64,000 nucleotides of DNA from Trichuris trichiura (lineage: Eukaryota > Nematoda > Enoplea > Trichinellida > Trichuridae): the NCBI GenBank assembly GCA_037903355.1, contig JBAJFE010000026.1, positions 248,001-312,000 of the forward strand, written 5' to 3'. Shown one piece after another: positions 24,802 to 37,131 of this stretch (position 1 is the first letter of the stretch; each line of letters opens with the position of its first letter). A program made the translations under genes and the position numbers. Under the pieces are notes generated by a model that was given only the letters and a program-made list of their open reading frames with translations, made no database searches and was not told where the DNA came from.

Positions 24802-27800
24802 ATGGACAACTCTTTGTATTCGCTTCCATATCCGAACCAATGCCACTACCCGAATGATGACAAACAAGGCAGCCATCCGGAAGTGATACTCTCAGGAGGC
24901 GTGTATAATAAAGGTAAGAAAAGTATGTATGACTTCCGTCGTAATAATTAGAAGCCATATGCGCTGTGAAGCTGGTGAGAAGCCATGCTGTTCAGTTGCT
25001 TCGTTATTTTCCAACTTTTTCTTCATCGTAATTGAACTTGGTCGAAGAGCTTCAATAGGTTTTAACGTAGGTAATGTTTAAACTGTCTCCATGCTCTTAG
25101 TGGGCTCCTACGACGGGCTATTGAACACCAGCATTGCTCCGTTGACCAGAGCTGACCAAATGCCTTCGACTGTCCAATGTACAGGTTGCAAAGCTCCAAT
25201 AACCGATCGTTACCTGCTAAATGTGGCCGGCTGTTTATGGCACGAAAAGTGCCTGAAGTGCAACGAGTGCGAACGAGAACTTTGTCGCGAATCGTCATGC
25301 TTTGTAAAAGCCGGTAAAGTACTTTGCCGAGTCGACTACGACAGGTAAGCTTACTTTCTTTTGTTTTGCGCCCCACAAACTCGTATGGGCCTAATTAGTG
25401 CTAATGGCTAGCCTGGATAGAGGCGGGGCGCCCGCTTGGTTATTCCATTGTGCTCTTAACGCCTAAAGCTATGTCGGATGGCATTTTGCGTTCGCCTCAA
25501 ATGGAACGGCTCTATGAATGACACCCATTATGAATCATTAGCATCCCTGAATAACCCAGCATGGTACGCAATGGCAAACAGGTTGTTGCTTACTTTGTCT
25601 TGCCACCGCGTCGCCGTAAGAGCCTGAAGCCATTTTCGCTCCATCTAAACCAAAACAAATGGAGACCTCTTTGTTCCTCGGATCCTATGACGCACTTTCC
25701 CTCCCGCGGCAACTTGGCCCTATTGTTCCTTAATTTTGTCTACAATAGGAGATCAACCCTCGGCAGGCGTCAAACGGAAAGTGTAGCGCAGCATGCGCGC
25801 GCGTTTATTCAAAGTCGCCCGAATCTGTTTAGTTTACTTAGGCTGCACTTCCCTATTGTAATTTTTCCATTGGACGAAGCCTATAAAAGGCGGGAAGAAT
25901 CGATAAAAGCGTCACCAAATCAATTCCGCTAAAATGGATCCTTAAAAAGGCTATGTCGATTTAAAGTTAAAACCATAAATGGAATTCACGCTAAGGACAT
26001 GCGGGCCGAAGTCCCTATACGAAGCTTCGAATAGAAAACCCTGTAGGTTCTTTTTTGTCAGAGACGTCTCAGCGATTTCTGTGTAGCAGCACGTAACATA
26101 ATTAGGTTTACAACCTGAAGCGAGCAACAAATGGAGCGATTGTAAAGCTTAGATTTTACAACTTTGAAAATTTTAATAAAACATGCGCCTACTACTGACA
26201 TAAATAACTTTAGCGACTAAGTCTCCAAAATAAGCAACTTTTAACCTGACGCACGACATCACCGATGGAAAAATTCAAGTGCGACTTTGCAAGACGTTTA
26301 ACCATTAAAAAAACGCGGAAAGTGCACTTCAAAGGGGGAGCCACTTAGTAGCTATAAAAAAATATTGGATTATTTTTAAAGATATTATAAAACTGCTTTC
26401 GATGTGAACTCTCCGCGAACATAAATGAGTTACTTGTCACCACCTATTTGATTGCATGTAAGCAGATAGTCTAAACGCCTTAAAAATCTGAACTGCGTTG
26501 TACATCTTATCCCGAATTTTCGGGATAAAGGAATATCTGATTGTACCGCTACACTCTTTGTTCTATGTAAACAATTCCCATGGAACCATATATTGGCATT
26601 ACGCGCGACTGAATATTTTCGCGCTGATGGTCGGAACCTTCACAAAGCCCTACGCTGAATAGAGACATTTTTTTGCATAAGATGCGTAGTGTTAAGATCT
26701 TATTTTTGCAGTGTGACCCAAAATCCCGAATCACCAAAATTGACTATTTTCTGCTGTTCCTTACAGTTGCGTACGCCACCTAAGCCTAAACATAAATGCT
26801 ATGTGCATATTGTTGCTTTCCATTTTTGGTTTAGATTAAGGTGGCGTACAACAAATGTGAAGAATAACAAAAAGGAGTAAAATTCAGCGATTCGGGAATT
26901 TCGCCTTTCAAGATATTTTGCGGTAGACCCAAAGTGAAGTGCAGCTTGGGAAGGTTTTCATAAATGGATTTAAATATTCTGCTTTCAGACTCTTTCTGGT
27001 GAGATGTACAAGCTGCGCACTTCCAATTCGGCCGGCTGATATGATCCAACGAACCGGAACAAATATATATCACAGCGGTTGCTTTGCTTGTTCGTTTTGC
27101 GGCAAGCAGTTGCACCCTGGAGACGAATACTTGCAACAAGAAAACCAAATACTTTGCCGTTTGGATTTTGAAAATTTTTTCCAAAGCTCGTTTTCAAACG
27201 GTAGGCTAAAAAGGCTTCCTTCTCCTGTTGGCGTCATATTAAGCCTTTCAAGCTTTTCAAATGAATCCATTCCCTCACAACGTGCAAAGAAAAGCATTAA
27301 AGCGTCCCAGGACTATTTTGACCAGTCAACAAAGGAAAACTTTCAAAGCATCCTTCGAAGTTAGCGCTAAACCATGTCGGAAGGTAACCGAAGCTTCACT
27401 GACCGAATATAGGCTAACTTTGTACCCTGCAGGTACGAGAGGCGTTAGCTAAGGAGACTGGACTTAGCGTCAGGGTTGTTCAGGTTTGGTTCCAGAATCA
27501 ACGCGCAAAGGTAGATAATGTGAACCTAAAGAATCATTGCTTTCAAGTTTAGCTCATCGCCTGCTTATAGATGAAGAAAGTTCACCGGAAGATCGAAGGA
27601 AAAAGATCCTGCAGTGAAGATACCCCGGAAATTGTGGGTCAAATAGGGCAAAGTGGTAACGAGAAAACTTCGAGCAAAGACTGTACTTCCAGTTCACTTA
27701 GCGATTTCGAATCGATCAGCGAGTCCCATTCCTGTCCTCATACATTAGGTATATGGATTGAACACACCTTACTGTACGTTGCAAAACATGGCTGCCCATT

Positions 27801-27989
27801 TCAGATTCACCATCCAGTGATAGTACGTCGGAAGGCGAACAAGACATGGCGGAACAGACGGAATGCGGAAAGAGCATCGAAGAGGCGGAGAAACGAGAAA
27901 AGGTTGCCTCCCATTCTAAAAGTTTGACAATGGAATCAAGCCCTATTGACCGCTTGTACTTTATGCAGAGCTCCTATTTCTCTTACTGA
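24802..27989 (+). CDS. LMX1B: LMX1-type LIM-homeodomain transcription factor
   Basis: Seven exons: 24802-24913, 25101-25344, 26989-27200, 27253-27383, 27433-27510, 27571-27748, 27805-27989; 379 residues. LMX1 factors (C. elegans LIM-6) specify neuronal and other cell fates. LIM1 (about 64-115) is [18 protein letters not shown] through [19 protein letters not shown]2 (about 123-178) is [16 protein letters not shown] through [17 protein letters not shown]. The homeodomain (about 206-263) begins [20 protein letters not shown] and ends with helix 3 [17 protein letters not shown]. The C-terminus [17 protein letters not shown] matches the conserved LMX1 tail, which fixes the end. An acidic Ser-rich region lies between. 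Intron 2 is 1.6 kb, the rest short. The assignment to LMX1 rather than other LIM-HD classes rests on the homeodomain and the tail. Confidence 0.95.
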
Positions 27990-29863
27990 TCATATTCTAA
28001 ATTGCTGACAAGTTTCTTACCCACTCTCTCTAATTCCCGCGTGCATTTTTCTTTCATCTTAAGCGCAAATGAAATACCGAATCTGTAAATTGCCCATTAA
28101 TAATTCAACTTGTCATCTTTTTAATATAACAAAGACAGAAAACATGTTATGGCACATTTTCGGTTTAAAGCATATAACTCAAAGCTAGTTGAGCGCTTTG
28201 TCGATTATGGGCCCAATCGTATCAGAAATGCAGGTTCTTTTCTGTTAAGCATACAGCCAACCTGTTCTGCCCTGACCTAAGCCTAAGCCAAAATTTCAGC
28301 GCTATCATCAAGCTTAGCCTTAGGGTAAGGAAAAACAGGATGACGGTCAAAGTTACTACGCTATGATCCCCAACTGGATGTTCACTATGCGACTTCATAA
28401 GAAGACATGCAGGCAATGCATAAATTAACAAGCCGCCTAGTTGTACGAATTGAGAAGAAAGTCTCGGGATAACGAGAATGTTAAAACAGCACAAGGAAGC
28501 ACCGACAGCTTACACAGACGTTGTGCAGGAAGCATACTGTACTCGTCTGGTCATCTGGAGAAGCTGGATTGAGTCATCTTAGGAAAAGTTTTGGAACATT
28601 ACGCTCGAATCGTTTAACTGAAGCTTAAAAAATTAAAAAACATGCAATACATAATTGAAACTTTCTATAAACGAAAACTTTATTCTGTGGTCTGGCCTTG
28701 CCTTATTGATGCGCAAGTATTAATAGGTTCTCAGCGCACGTTACCTTGAATTTCAAACGCGAAAATATTAAATAAAGTACGCTGCAGGCTGTAGAAGGCA
28801 AGATTTTACAACTAACGTAAGAACAGTGGTTCATAAAACTTTGCTGCCTACAACAAATACGAAAGCTTGTATATGTTCCATATTTAGTTTTATCTGTGAA
28901 CGCGGAGTGCAACACCCTCGCCTTTGTTTTTTAATCGCGTAGTTAGTAGTTTCCGCGCTAAGAAACACTGTGAAACATGAACTAAATAAACTGAAGAACA
29001 GTATGCCTCGTATTGCATTTGCCCGACTAAGGCTTCTACATTTTGGAGAGCGCTCGATAAAAGATCGCGAAAAAATACACTACTTACCGATCAGCCGAAA
29101 TAAAAGATTGGCCCAAGAATATTCGACTGGAAAGTGCGCCATAAAATCGAAGAAAACTTCTGCGACGGCTCGTAAGTAAAAACTACAGCGTAAGTGTGAG
29201 AGCTCAGAAATGCTAAACACGAGCAACTGAGTCATGCCTTTGGGTCTGCTTCGCTGCTGAGACAAATAAATGTAAATTCAAAGAAACATTACAGAATGCC
29301 ACTTACTTTTCTCCGTCGTACTGTATTGCCTGCTCATCAAAAAACAGCTTTTTTCGATTCGTTAAACAATATGAGCAAAAAATTAAGTTTTGTGTCTACG
29401 ATAAAAAAAACTAGCCAAACTGTTATTAGTGGTCAGGAAAAAGCCTTCCCATCAGAAATCCCGTCTGCTCAACCCACAAACAACTACGGTAAAAAGTAGC
29501 CTCTTCAGCAGAGCAGTAAGTGTTGCTTTCAATGAACATGTAGCGCTCACTTGGCGGTTTAGCGTAGAAAGGTGATGACAAGTTTTAGGGCTAATAAACT
29601 CAAACCAAATGCGGAACAAAAAAGTTCTTCCTGTTTATTTATTTCGGAAGAACTAATCTGCAACCGACAGCATGCCAAATATTGCATGAAGCTCTTAATA
29701 ATGTTTAGTTTTAAAGACAGCAGAAAGATTGGGTTATTCAGTACAGTACTATCCTGCGCATTATTATACTCGCGTCTGTTTATGCGATTTCTAAATTACG
29801 CTTTTTGAAGCGGTGTTTTACTGTTCGAGAAGACTTGTAGCGTCCAAGTGTTCCCATTTTGTC
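27990..29863. other. Intergenic region, LMX1 to GLRX3
   Basis: Carries dispersed repeat copy 2. Two short ATG-started frames (28976-29179 and 29296-29499) encode basic, Lys/Ser-rich peptides with no recognisable domain and no clear splice partners, so I do not call them genes. Confidence 0.4.
28222..28385. repeat. Dispersed repeat copy 2 with telomere-like inverted motifs
   Basis: Homologous to 19126-19290. Here CCTAAGCCTAAGCC and, about 30 bases on, GCTTAGCCTTAGGG form an imperfect inverted pair. Confidence 0.6.
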
Positions 29864-30759
29864 ATGGCAAATTCTGTAAGCCAAATAACTTCCGTATGCG
29901 AGGAGTCAGAGCTGGAAACTTTGATGAAGACCGCCAACGGGTGCACGACAGTTTTGCCTTATCCTTTTTCTTTTATCTTATAATTTCATTTAGCATTCCA
30001 TTGGTGCTGTTGTTTGCCGCTAAATGGTCTGAAGAGAGCGGTACCGTTGAACAATGTATGATACGCTTCGCATCGCGCGATCGTTACGTCATGTCGAAAG
30101 CCGATGCCGACAGTTCTCCGTCTCTTCTCCAACGTTTTTCGGTTAACCAAATACCTACTGTCGTATTTCTTGAGGTATTTTGTTTCTTTTATCTGTTTGC
30201 TTAAACATCGCCGCGTTAATTTGTCGTAGGAAGGAAAGGAGATTGATCGTCTAGTGGGCTTCAACGTTCCTGACCTGATGAACAAATTAAAATTCCACGC
30301 GAAGTTATACATGCCAGGTTTTGACGATTCGAACAACCTGGAAACACGTTTGCGCAAGTTGATTTCCTCATCAAAAATTATGGTATTTATGAAGGGAACA
30401 AAAGAACAAGCTTTATGCAAATTCAGTAGAGCTTTGGTAAAAATTTTGAATAGTAACGGGTAAGTGCGTATATCCAACGACCAAACATTCGTACCAAGCT
30501 TGCACTTGTTTTACAGCGTTAACTATGAGACTTTTAACGTACTGGAAGATGAGGACGTTCGTGAAGGTCTCAAGAAATTGAGCAATTGGCCCACCTATCC
30601 TCAAGTTTACGTCGATGGGTCACTGATAGGCGGACTGGACGTTATTCGCGTTAGTACAATGCTCTTCTCAAACGGATATGTAAAATTTATTTTCAGGAGT
30701 TGGACGAAGCGAAAGAACTCATATCCACTCTTCAAGGCAACGCGACGAAAAACGAATAA
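29864..30759 (+). CDS. GLRX3: Glutaredoxin-3 (PICOT), monothiol
   Basis: Five exons: 29864-29940, 29994-30174, 30230-30459, 30517-30649, 30697-30759; 227 residues. GLRX3 carries [2Fe-2S] clusters with glutathione and supplies iron-sulfur cluster assembly in the cytosol and nucleus. Residues 1-105 form a thioredoxin-like domain without redox cysteines (AAKWSEESG at the active-site position; [20 protein letters not shown] later). Residues ~125-215 are a single glutaredoxin domain: [10 protein letters not shown], then [12 protein letters not shown], then [31 protein letters not shown] and IGGLDVI. The conserved CGFS active-site motif reads CKFS here. Human GLRX3 has two Grx domains; this one has one. 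It ends 42 bases from the convergent RBMX2 stop. Confidence 0.95.
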
Positions 30760-30801
30760 CATACTTTGCACAAATAAACAATAATAAAAGCACTTGAACA
30801 T

Positions 30802-31741
30802 TTAGTTGCGACGATAACGCGCTGGTAGGAAGGTTTCTTCATCTTTCAATTTCGTTCGATCAAAGACTGGCCACGATTTCTTCTCAAGAGCTTCAATACG
30901 CTCGTTGAGCTGTTCTACCGTTAACTCCGTGCCTGGATTGAGAACTGCTGCCACGCGTTCCATTTCGGCAAGTTTCGCAGGGTCCGGCTGGGCAGGACCT
31001 TCACGTCTCTTCAGAATCTGAGATGGGTCCAAAGGCAAAAGCGGCGAAAGACTACGTTCGCGCTTCACTCCTTTCTTTGCCCTTTCTTTCTTTCTGCGCT
31101 CTGTGTCGAGATCTGCGGCATATTGTACAAGTAAGAATCGAAACAAATAGAGGCAAAGGAAACTTACCAGGTGATGGCTTCCTTTCTACAGTAGGCGCAA
31201 TTCCGTTAAGCAACATTTTAAGCGTACTCTCGTCTTCGTCGCCGCGGATTTTAGGAATGCGATACTTTTCCACATGATCAACGCGTATTATTCTTCCAAG
31301 AAGCTAAATCACCCGTCAGCAAAGCTTACAAGGCAATATTGCCGTTCGTATAACGCCTACCTTTATTCCGTTAAAGTTGTCGACAGCCAGCACGGTACTA
31401 CGTTGGTCTTCGTAGCATAGAAAGCAGAACCCACGAGATTTGCCAGTATTCCGGTCACGGACAAGGTTGATATGAACGATTTCGCCGTACCTGCCAAAAA
31501 GGGACTGTTGATAACGTATTGTTATTACAAGCAAGACTTACTGCGAAAATACGCATATGACGTCACCCTCGCTTAGCTCGTACGAAAGGCCACCGACAAA
31601 AATCCAAGCCGAATCTTTGTATTTTTGGTGCCAAGATCGTTCCGTCTTTTCCGCAGTTCCCAGACTAAGCTCGAGTGCATTCAGCTTGTTCAGATTCTTT
31701 ACATTTCTGAAAAGGTTTCCAACGTTGAAAAGGTCGCGCAT
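30802..31741 (-). CDS. RBMX2: RBMX2-like spliceosomal RRM protein
   Basis: Four exons: 31542-31741, 31361-31490, 31168-31303, 30802-31112; 258 residues. RBMX2 (yeast Ist3/Cwc29) is part of the activated spliceosome and the RES complex. The RRM is unmistakable: [20 protein letters not shown] with RNP2, then [35 protein letters not shown] (RNP1) and [19 protein letters not shown]. The C-terminal half is charged: an Arg/Lys patch ([17 protein letters not shown]), then an acidic and Pro-containing region ending PARYRRN. The ATG at 31741 gives a 14-residue lead longer than the human start; an additional 5' exon is possible. The gene converges with GLRX3, so the 3' UTRs must overlap or be very short. 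Confidence 0.94.
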
Positions 31742-33183
31742 AATACAGCAAAGAACACTAACGTTATTGGATTCATCGCGGGAAATTGCAAAAACTACCA
31801 ACTGCCACTTACAGCATACATAAAGTATATAAACTGTTTTCAGGTTAGTACATATCGAATAATAAACAGCCGCTTAGAAGCGTTTACCGAATCATTTTTC
31901 CTGTAAACAGTCGCTAGTTAAAAATTTAATTTTATTGTGTTTTCGATTTTTGTTTTTGATACTTGTTCTTAGAGATAACCTTTGTGACTGGTTTACAAAC
32001 TTTCGACAGTCATTTAAATTGCTTATCTTTATGCAAATTACGTTATTTTCTTGAATCCAGCCGTCTTTAGGAAGGTTTTTTGTGGCACCTTTCCAGCAAC
32101 AATTAGAAGTTCCTAAGTTGATTGTCAAGTTAACAATATTGCGTCATATTAACCAGTTATTGAAGCCGATAGCCGATAGTTTTATTATTTAAACGAACGC
32201 ATATAATTTAGCTTAAGCAAGATAAGATTAAAAATTTATTCCGATTAGCATTTGACAAGCCTTAACTGCAGGGAATCACAGTTTCGTATCGAAAGCATAA
32301 TTCTGGATTGCGAATTTGGCTGATTGCATCAATAAAATTTGGACTATGGCATTTTTTCGGTTATGAATGCACGAAAGCGATTGAGAATTAAGCATCTGCT
32401 GGCGATGCGACGTTTTCACGCTGTCGTGCAATTCAACGAAAAACTGACTTCCATTCTGAACTATCCAATTCCGTTTCCGGCTTTAACGCTTTGTGGGTTG
32501 AAGGAAATGTTCCGCGTGGTGCAGTTTAATCCCTTCAATATTTTTCATCCCTATGTACCTGCTGGTTGGTCCAGCTTACTGTAATGCTTAGTTGTTTGGA
32601 CGGATAGGACGTCGAATTTGCTATTTTTCATGTTGCATTGGTCGCCTAAGTAAACATTCACCACTAAGAAATAGAAGCAAGTAGTGGCAAAATTATCCAA
32701 GTCCATTTTGCAACTTTTGTGCGGTACTTTTCATTTATCGTTGCGCTTATGTAAAATGGCCTTTTTAGCAATCGCTTTTAGGTTGTTCAGTATCTCGCTG
32801 CGCTGTTGTCAAAACAGGATGTGTCAAAATGAGATCTCGTTTGCGTTAACTCTTTATAAGCATTTTAATCTCATGTGTCCCACTATTGCTTCCGTTAGCT
32901 TTATACCTTGCATTTTTCCGAGAATCGTTGTTCATTGTGAACTTTCGCTCGTATAGATTACCTTGCGCAGCTGGCAGTGACAAAACCTGTTCCGTCAATG
33001 CATCAGGAACGTAAGAAGCACGCTGCCTGTTTTTTCTTTGTGCTTAATGATGTCTGGAATAAACTTTCCCAAATGTTATTGTCTCATTTTACCGCGTTTT
33101 GATTCAAGCGGAAAATATTCGAACAGTCGTTTGTGTTTTAACGATTTGATTTGAGCTTTTGTGACAGGCTATTCAACGATGCT
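31742..33183. other. Region between RBMX2 and RRN3 starts
   Basis: 1.4 kb between divergent genes. A TTG-started 81-codon frame (32339-32584) and a 90-codon frame (32684-32956) are open but match nothing I know and lack splice context. An octamer ATGCAAAT is at about 32031. Confidence 0.4.
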
Positions 33184-36100
33184 ATGACCATGGTTGCGCT
33201 CAGCGACGTATCGCGCAGCATCAAAAAGTTCCATGAAGTAATAATTATTGTTTAGATTTTTTTTCCTTGTCATCGATGTCAACTTCGTGACTTTTTTTAG
33301 GGCGACACGGCAATGTACTACTCGCTTTGTGCAATGTTAGCCCATTCGTCCGTTAGCGTACCTTTTCCGTCTAAATGTTTTGCTTTTGTCAAACGACAAT
33401 GTATTGCAGGAAGACGAAATGCTCGTCTTACTGGACGGTTTAGAACAGTGCGTTGACATCCTGAATTCGAATTGCACTTCGCTGCTGACGAAAGTGAAGG
33501 TGAGAGAATGGAAATTCTACTTTCGCTTTTTGAGATATCGCCTTACAGGGTCTTGACTGGCGTTTGTTTTCCGATGAAGTAGCAAAGGCCCACGTAAGAT
33601 TTTTGCTGGCGTTGCTTGCATCCAACTTAGCCCATCTCGATTCAGTCATACTTGTATTCGTGAAGAAATTTTTGCCAGGTAAAGGTTAATTCACCTCACA
33701 TGTATTCTTGTTCATTCAGTTGCCTCCTTGTTGAGTCATTCACGATAGATCGGCTTGTGCGAAAAGCTAATAGGCGGATGACCGTTCAGTCTTTAGACTG
33801 AACGGTCATCCGCCTATTAGCTTTTCAAGCCGATTTATAAAATATGTTTAATGTTTTCGCTAAAATTGTTTGGTGCTTGTTCATATTAGAGTGAAACTTC
33901 GTTTTCCAAACTCTACATAGCGTTGCGTCTTTCTGAAAATTCGAACAACAGGAGCTAATTGATTTGCAGGTTTTATGCCCGTACTGTCATATGCATGTTC
34001 CAAGTATTTGAAGTCGGATGCCTTTCTAAAAGACTTCTACGCATTCGTTACTTCAATTACGGTTTTTACTTGTCAGTCAAAAAGAACACTTACTGAAATA
34101 GATCAAAGTAAGCACTATGAGTGCAGGTCAAAATGAGAAAAAATGGAAACTTGCTGCAATAGCATTACAGGTGCACGTCATTCGGTCGTACTGTAACTTT
34201 GCTGTTCGTGGCGAATTCAGTGATTTTCAAGTAGCGTTACCGTCCCTGGCGGCATTTGATAATTTTAGGAAGACCTAAAAAGGAATCGGTTAGTTAAATT
34301 AATAACAGTGACGCATATTTACTAGAAGAACTTAATGCGAATGTATACTTTTGTGTGATTTCATCCAGAAAGCTGTATTTTGCTTTTTTCCAGTTGAGCT
34401 TTTAAAAGTTATATTTTCCAAGTAACCACGAGTCAGTGCAATCGTTACCGGGTTATCTAACAGACCAGCGCCAGTACTGTTAGCACAGGAGCGCGCTAAT
34501 ATGTACCTGTACTAGTTATCTGATTGGCGCGATCGACCATATTCCGATCAAACGTTCGTTTGGAATTTTGCTCACGTAGGTGAATGCTGTTTATAAAGTT
34601 TAACACCGCCAATAAGTGGTTGCATCCGCGTCGATTAGTCTCTAAAAGTTGCTGACTTCTATATAAAGCATGCGAATCATTTTTTGTTTTACTGTAACTT
34701 ATCGCTGCTTTCAATTTTAGAAGCTTCTCCTTTGCAATTAGTGCCGCGCTTTTTCAATGCTTGTTTACTTTTTAAGAAGTTGTCGTTTCTCACATGTTGC
34801 TTTTGTGATCGCAAATTTGTCTTTGATACTTCTTGGCCAATTAGCAAGCTGCGTAAAGCAAATGTTCACAATTATTTGTTTAAACGCGTTCTGAAAGCTC
34901 TGTAAAAAATGTTTCCTTACCTCCATTGCAAATTCGATCTTACTAACTGAAGAAAAGAGCTGTAGACCGCTTGGCTTTCTGTATTTCGAACTTTCTTATA
35001 CCTTGACCTACTTCGTAGCGCTGTATAATTCATCCAGCATGTAGAATTCTTGGAGAGAACTGCCCGGAAGCAGACATTCCGTAGCTTTTTACAACTTGAT
35101 CCGTTCGCTTTTTAGATAATGTGCCGCTGACAACAACAGTAGAACAGTACGACCTCCAGCATGGTAATACGCAGGATAGGATATACACTCGCGCGCATAT
35201 TGCGGTGCAAGAATTGCACGAATTTTCGCCCATGTAAGGAATCGATCTCCACGTAGTCAGCCTGATAGAAAGTGCATTTTCTTTCAGGGTTAGCAATCGA
35301 CTGCTGAAAGCGCTTAGTGCCAATTATCCGTTCTTTCGACGGCATACGGTGCAAATTCGGGATTACAACAGAAACTTGCTGCGAGTTTCCGAGTACCTGC
35401 CGTACATGAAGTTCGAATTGTTGTCTCTTGTCATTGAAGAACTGTCAAAGTTAGATGTAAGTTATCTTTTTGTTTTTTTCGCGAAATGGCAACCTTTTTG
35501 TTTGCTCATTACTTCAGACTCTGTACGGCCGCGAGAGCTACAAAGAGCTACGAAATGGAAAAGCCGGTATCTTTGACTTGGTGCGACTTCCATTTCTTCT
35601 TTATCAACCCTGAAATTGAACTGTGTTGTTTGCAGGAAACGGACGACATGGACTCCATTCGCTCAAAGGTGACGGAGGCTGAAGAATTTTCGCAAAAGTT
35701 GGATTGTTGCTTGTCAGATTTGTTTGTCTATTTGCAAAATAAGTGTTTCGATCCCGCCGGTGAGCGTTCGAAGCGTTTCCAATCACTGGCGGCTGTGAAT
35801 GGGTCAATTCTTTTAAGGAAATATTTGTCATTACGAAGCGGATGCGACTTACAATCTGTTCTGCTCCATTTTTCAACAAATTGTTCTGCCCATTCGCGGT
35901 TGCAGTTGCGTTCCCTTTATTTGGTTGTATCTGTGCAGTTTGAACAACGTAAGTATCACCTCGGAAGAAAATATATACGAGTTTGCCTTTACTCTTGTTT
36001 AGGAATACGCGCATAAATTTCTCGAGCTACTCTGGCTATGCGTGACGGACCCGAACATCATTTTGCCATTCAGGAGCAACGCGTCAAGCTATTTAGCGAG

Positions 36101-36953
36101 TTTAGCAGCGCGGGCTAAAGTTTTTTCTTCCGAGTTTGTTTTTTAAAATTATTTATGCAAATTTCTTTCGTAAACGCACGTTTTTCAGTGACGTAATTAG
36201 CTGGATATCCGTCTGGGTAAAATGGCTCCATCGGTATTTAAAAAATCAGGACGACATTAAGCATCAACACCGTCAGCAACATAGCTTATTTTACGAAATG
36301 TGTCAAGCTGTATTTTACGTTGTCGTATTCCGCTGCAAGGAAATTGCTGCCACCAAAAATGGTGCGTTTTTTTAAAGTTCCTACCTTATCCTCGTTGCAA
36401 TAGTTGAATTGACAGGTTTTCGAGCATTGCGCGCGCTCCATTTGAACAGGCTAGTCATGTGCACGCTAAATCCGCTCAAATTTTGCGACGAAAGGGTCGC
36501 TACAAATTTTGCCAACGTAGCTCGGTAAGAATTTTCAACTCTCATTATGTTAGTCTCTCATCGATTTTCAACTTCTCCTGTATTTACAGCAATTACAAGA
36601 TAGCGTTTTGCCACGAAGTGATAGAACGAAATCGAAGAGCAAGCGAGGGAATTTACAGAACGATGCAGAGGTCGGAAGGGTTCTTCCCTTTCGATGCGTA
36701 TCCTTTGGAAGAGTTGAGTTTCTTTGGCGTTACGCTGCTTATTGTTAAGTGGCTTTATTGTAGCTCGGCGCATTTCATCAGTGGTCTGTACAACGAATAC
36801 GACGAAGGTAATGAAAGTGAAGATAGTTCAAGTGGGGATGTTAGCGACAAAGAGGAGACGACCGAAGAAGAAGAACAGCTTTCTTCTTCGTTAAAAAACA
36901 GCTTCAGTTATCACAATTCACCCGGGTTTATGCAACGGTCGCCAAGGAAATAA
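33184..36953 (+). CDS. RRN3: RNA polymerase I initiation factor RRN3 (TIF-IA)
   Basis: Twelve exons: 33184-33237, 33301-33357, 33410-33499, 33549-33678, 35116-35233, 35288-35456, 35636-35759, 35818-35948, 36003-36133, 36189-36361, 36416-36524, 36590-36953; 549 residues. RRN3 bridges RNA polymerase I to SL1/TIF-IB at the rDNA promoter in the nucleolus. The HEAT-like core is recognisable throughout: NRNLLRVSEYLPYMKFELL, FLELLWLCVTDPN with LASLAARAK, VWVKWLHRYLKNQDD, MCQAVFYVVVFRCKEI, LNRLVMCTLNPLKFC, AFCHEVIERNRR and FFPFDAYPLEEL. It ends in an acidic Glu/Ser tail. The ATG at 33184 gives a shorter N-terminus than human, so a 5' exon may be missing. Intron 4 is 1.44 kb, holds a perfect long palindrome and a possible cassette exon. 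An open segment at 35518-35566 is skipped because using it breaks the frame. Confidence 0.93.
33751..33832. repeat. Perfect long palindrome (32-bp arms)
   Basis: Arms 33761-33792 and 33795-33826 are perfect reverse complements with a 2-base spacer. A further CGGCTT/AAGCCG pair (33751-33756, 33827-33832) extends the stem across a 4-base bulge on one side. Located in RRN3 intron 4. Confidence 0.97.
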
Positions 36954-37131
36954 ATTGAACTTTTGGACTACGACGACGAGAGAATGGTTGGTATTTCCTT
37001 TTTCTTGCAAGTTTAGCTACTATAGAGTCGGCGCCACTCGATATTTGTCAACTTTCATGAATGCCAAGAAAATAGCTTCAAGGAACGCGAAGGGATAAAC
37101 ACATGATAAAAAAAATGACGGCAAAAGAAGT

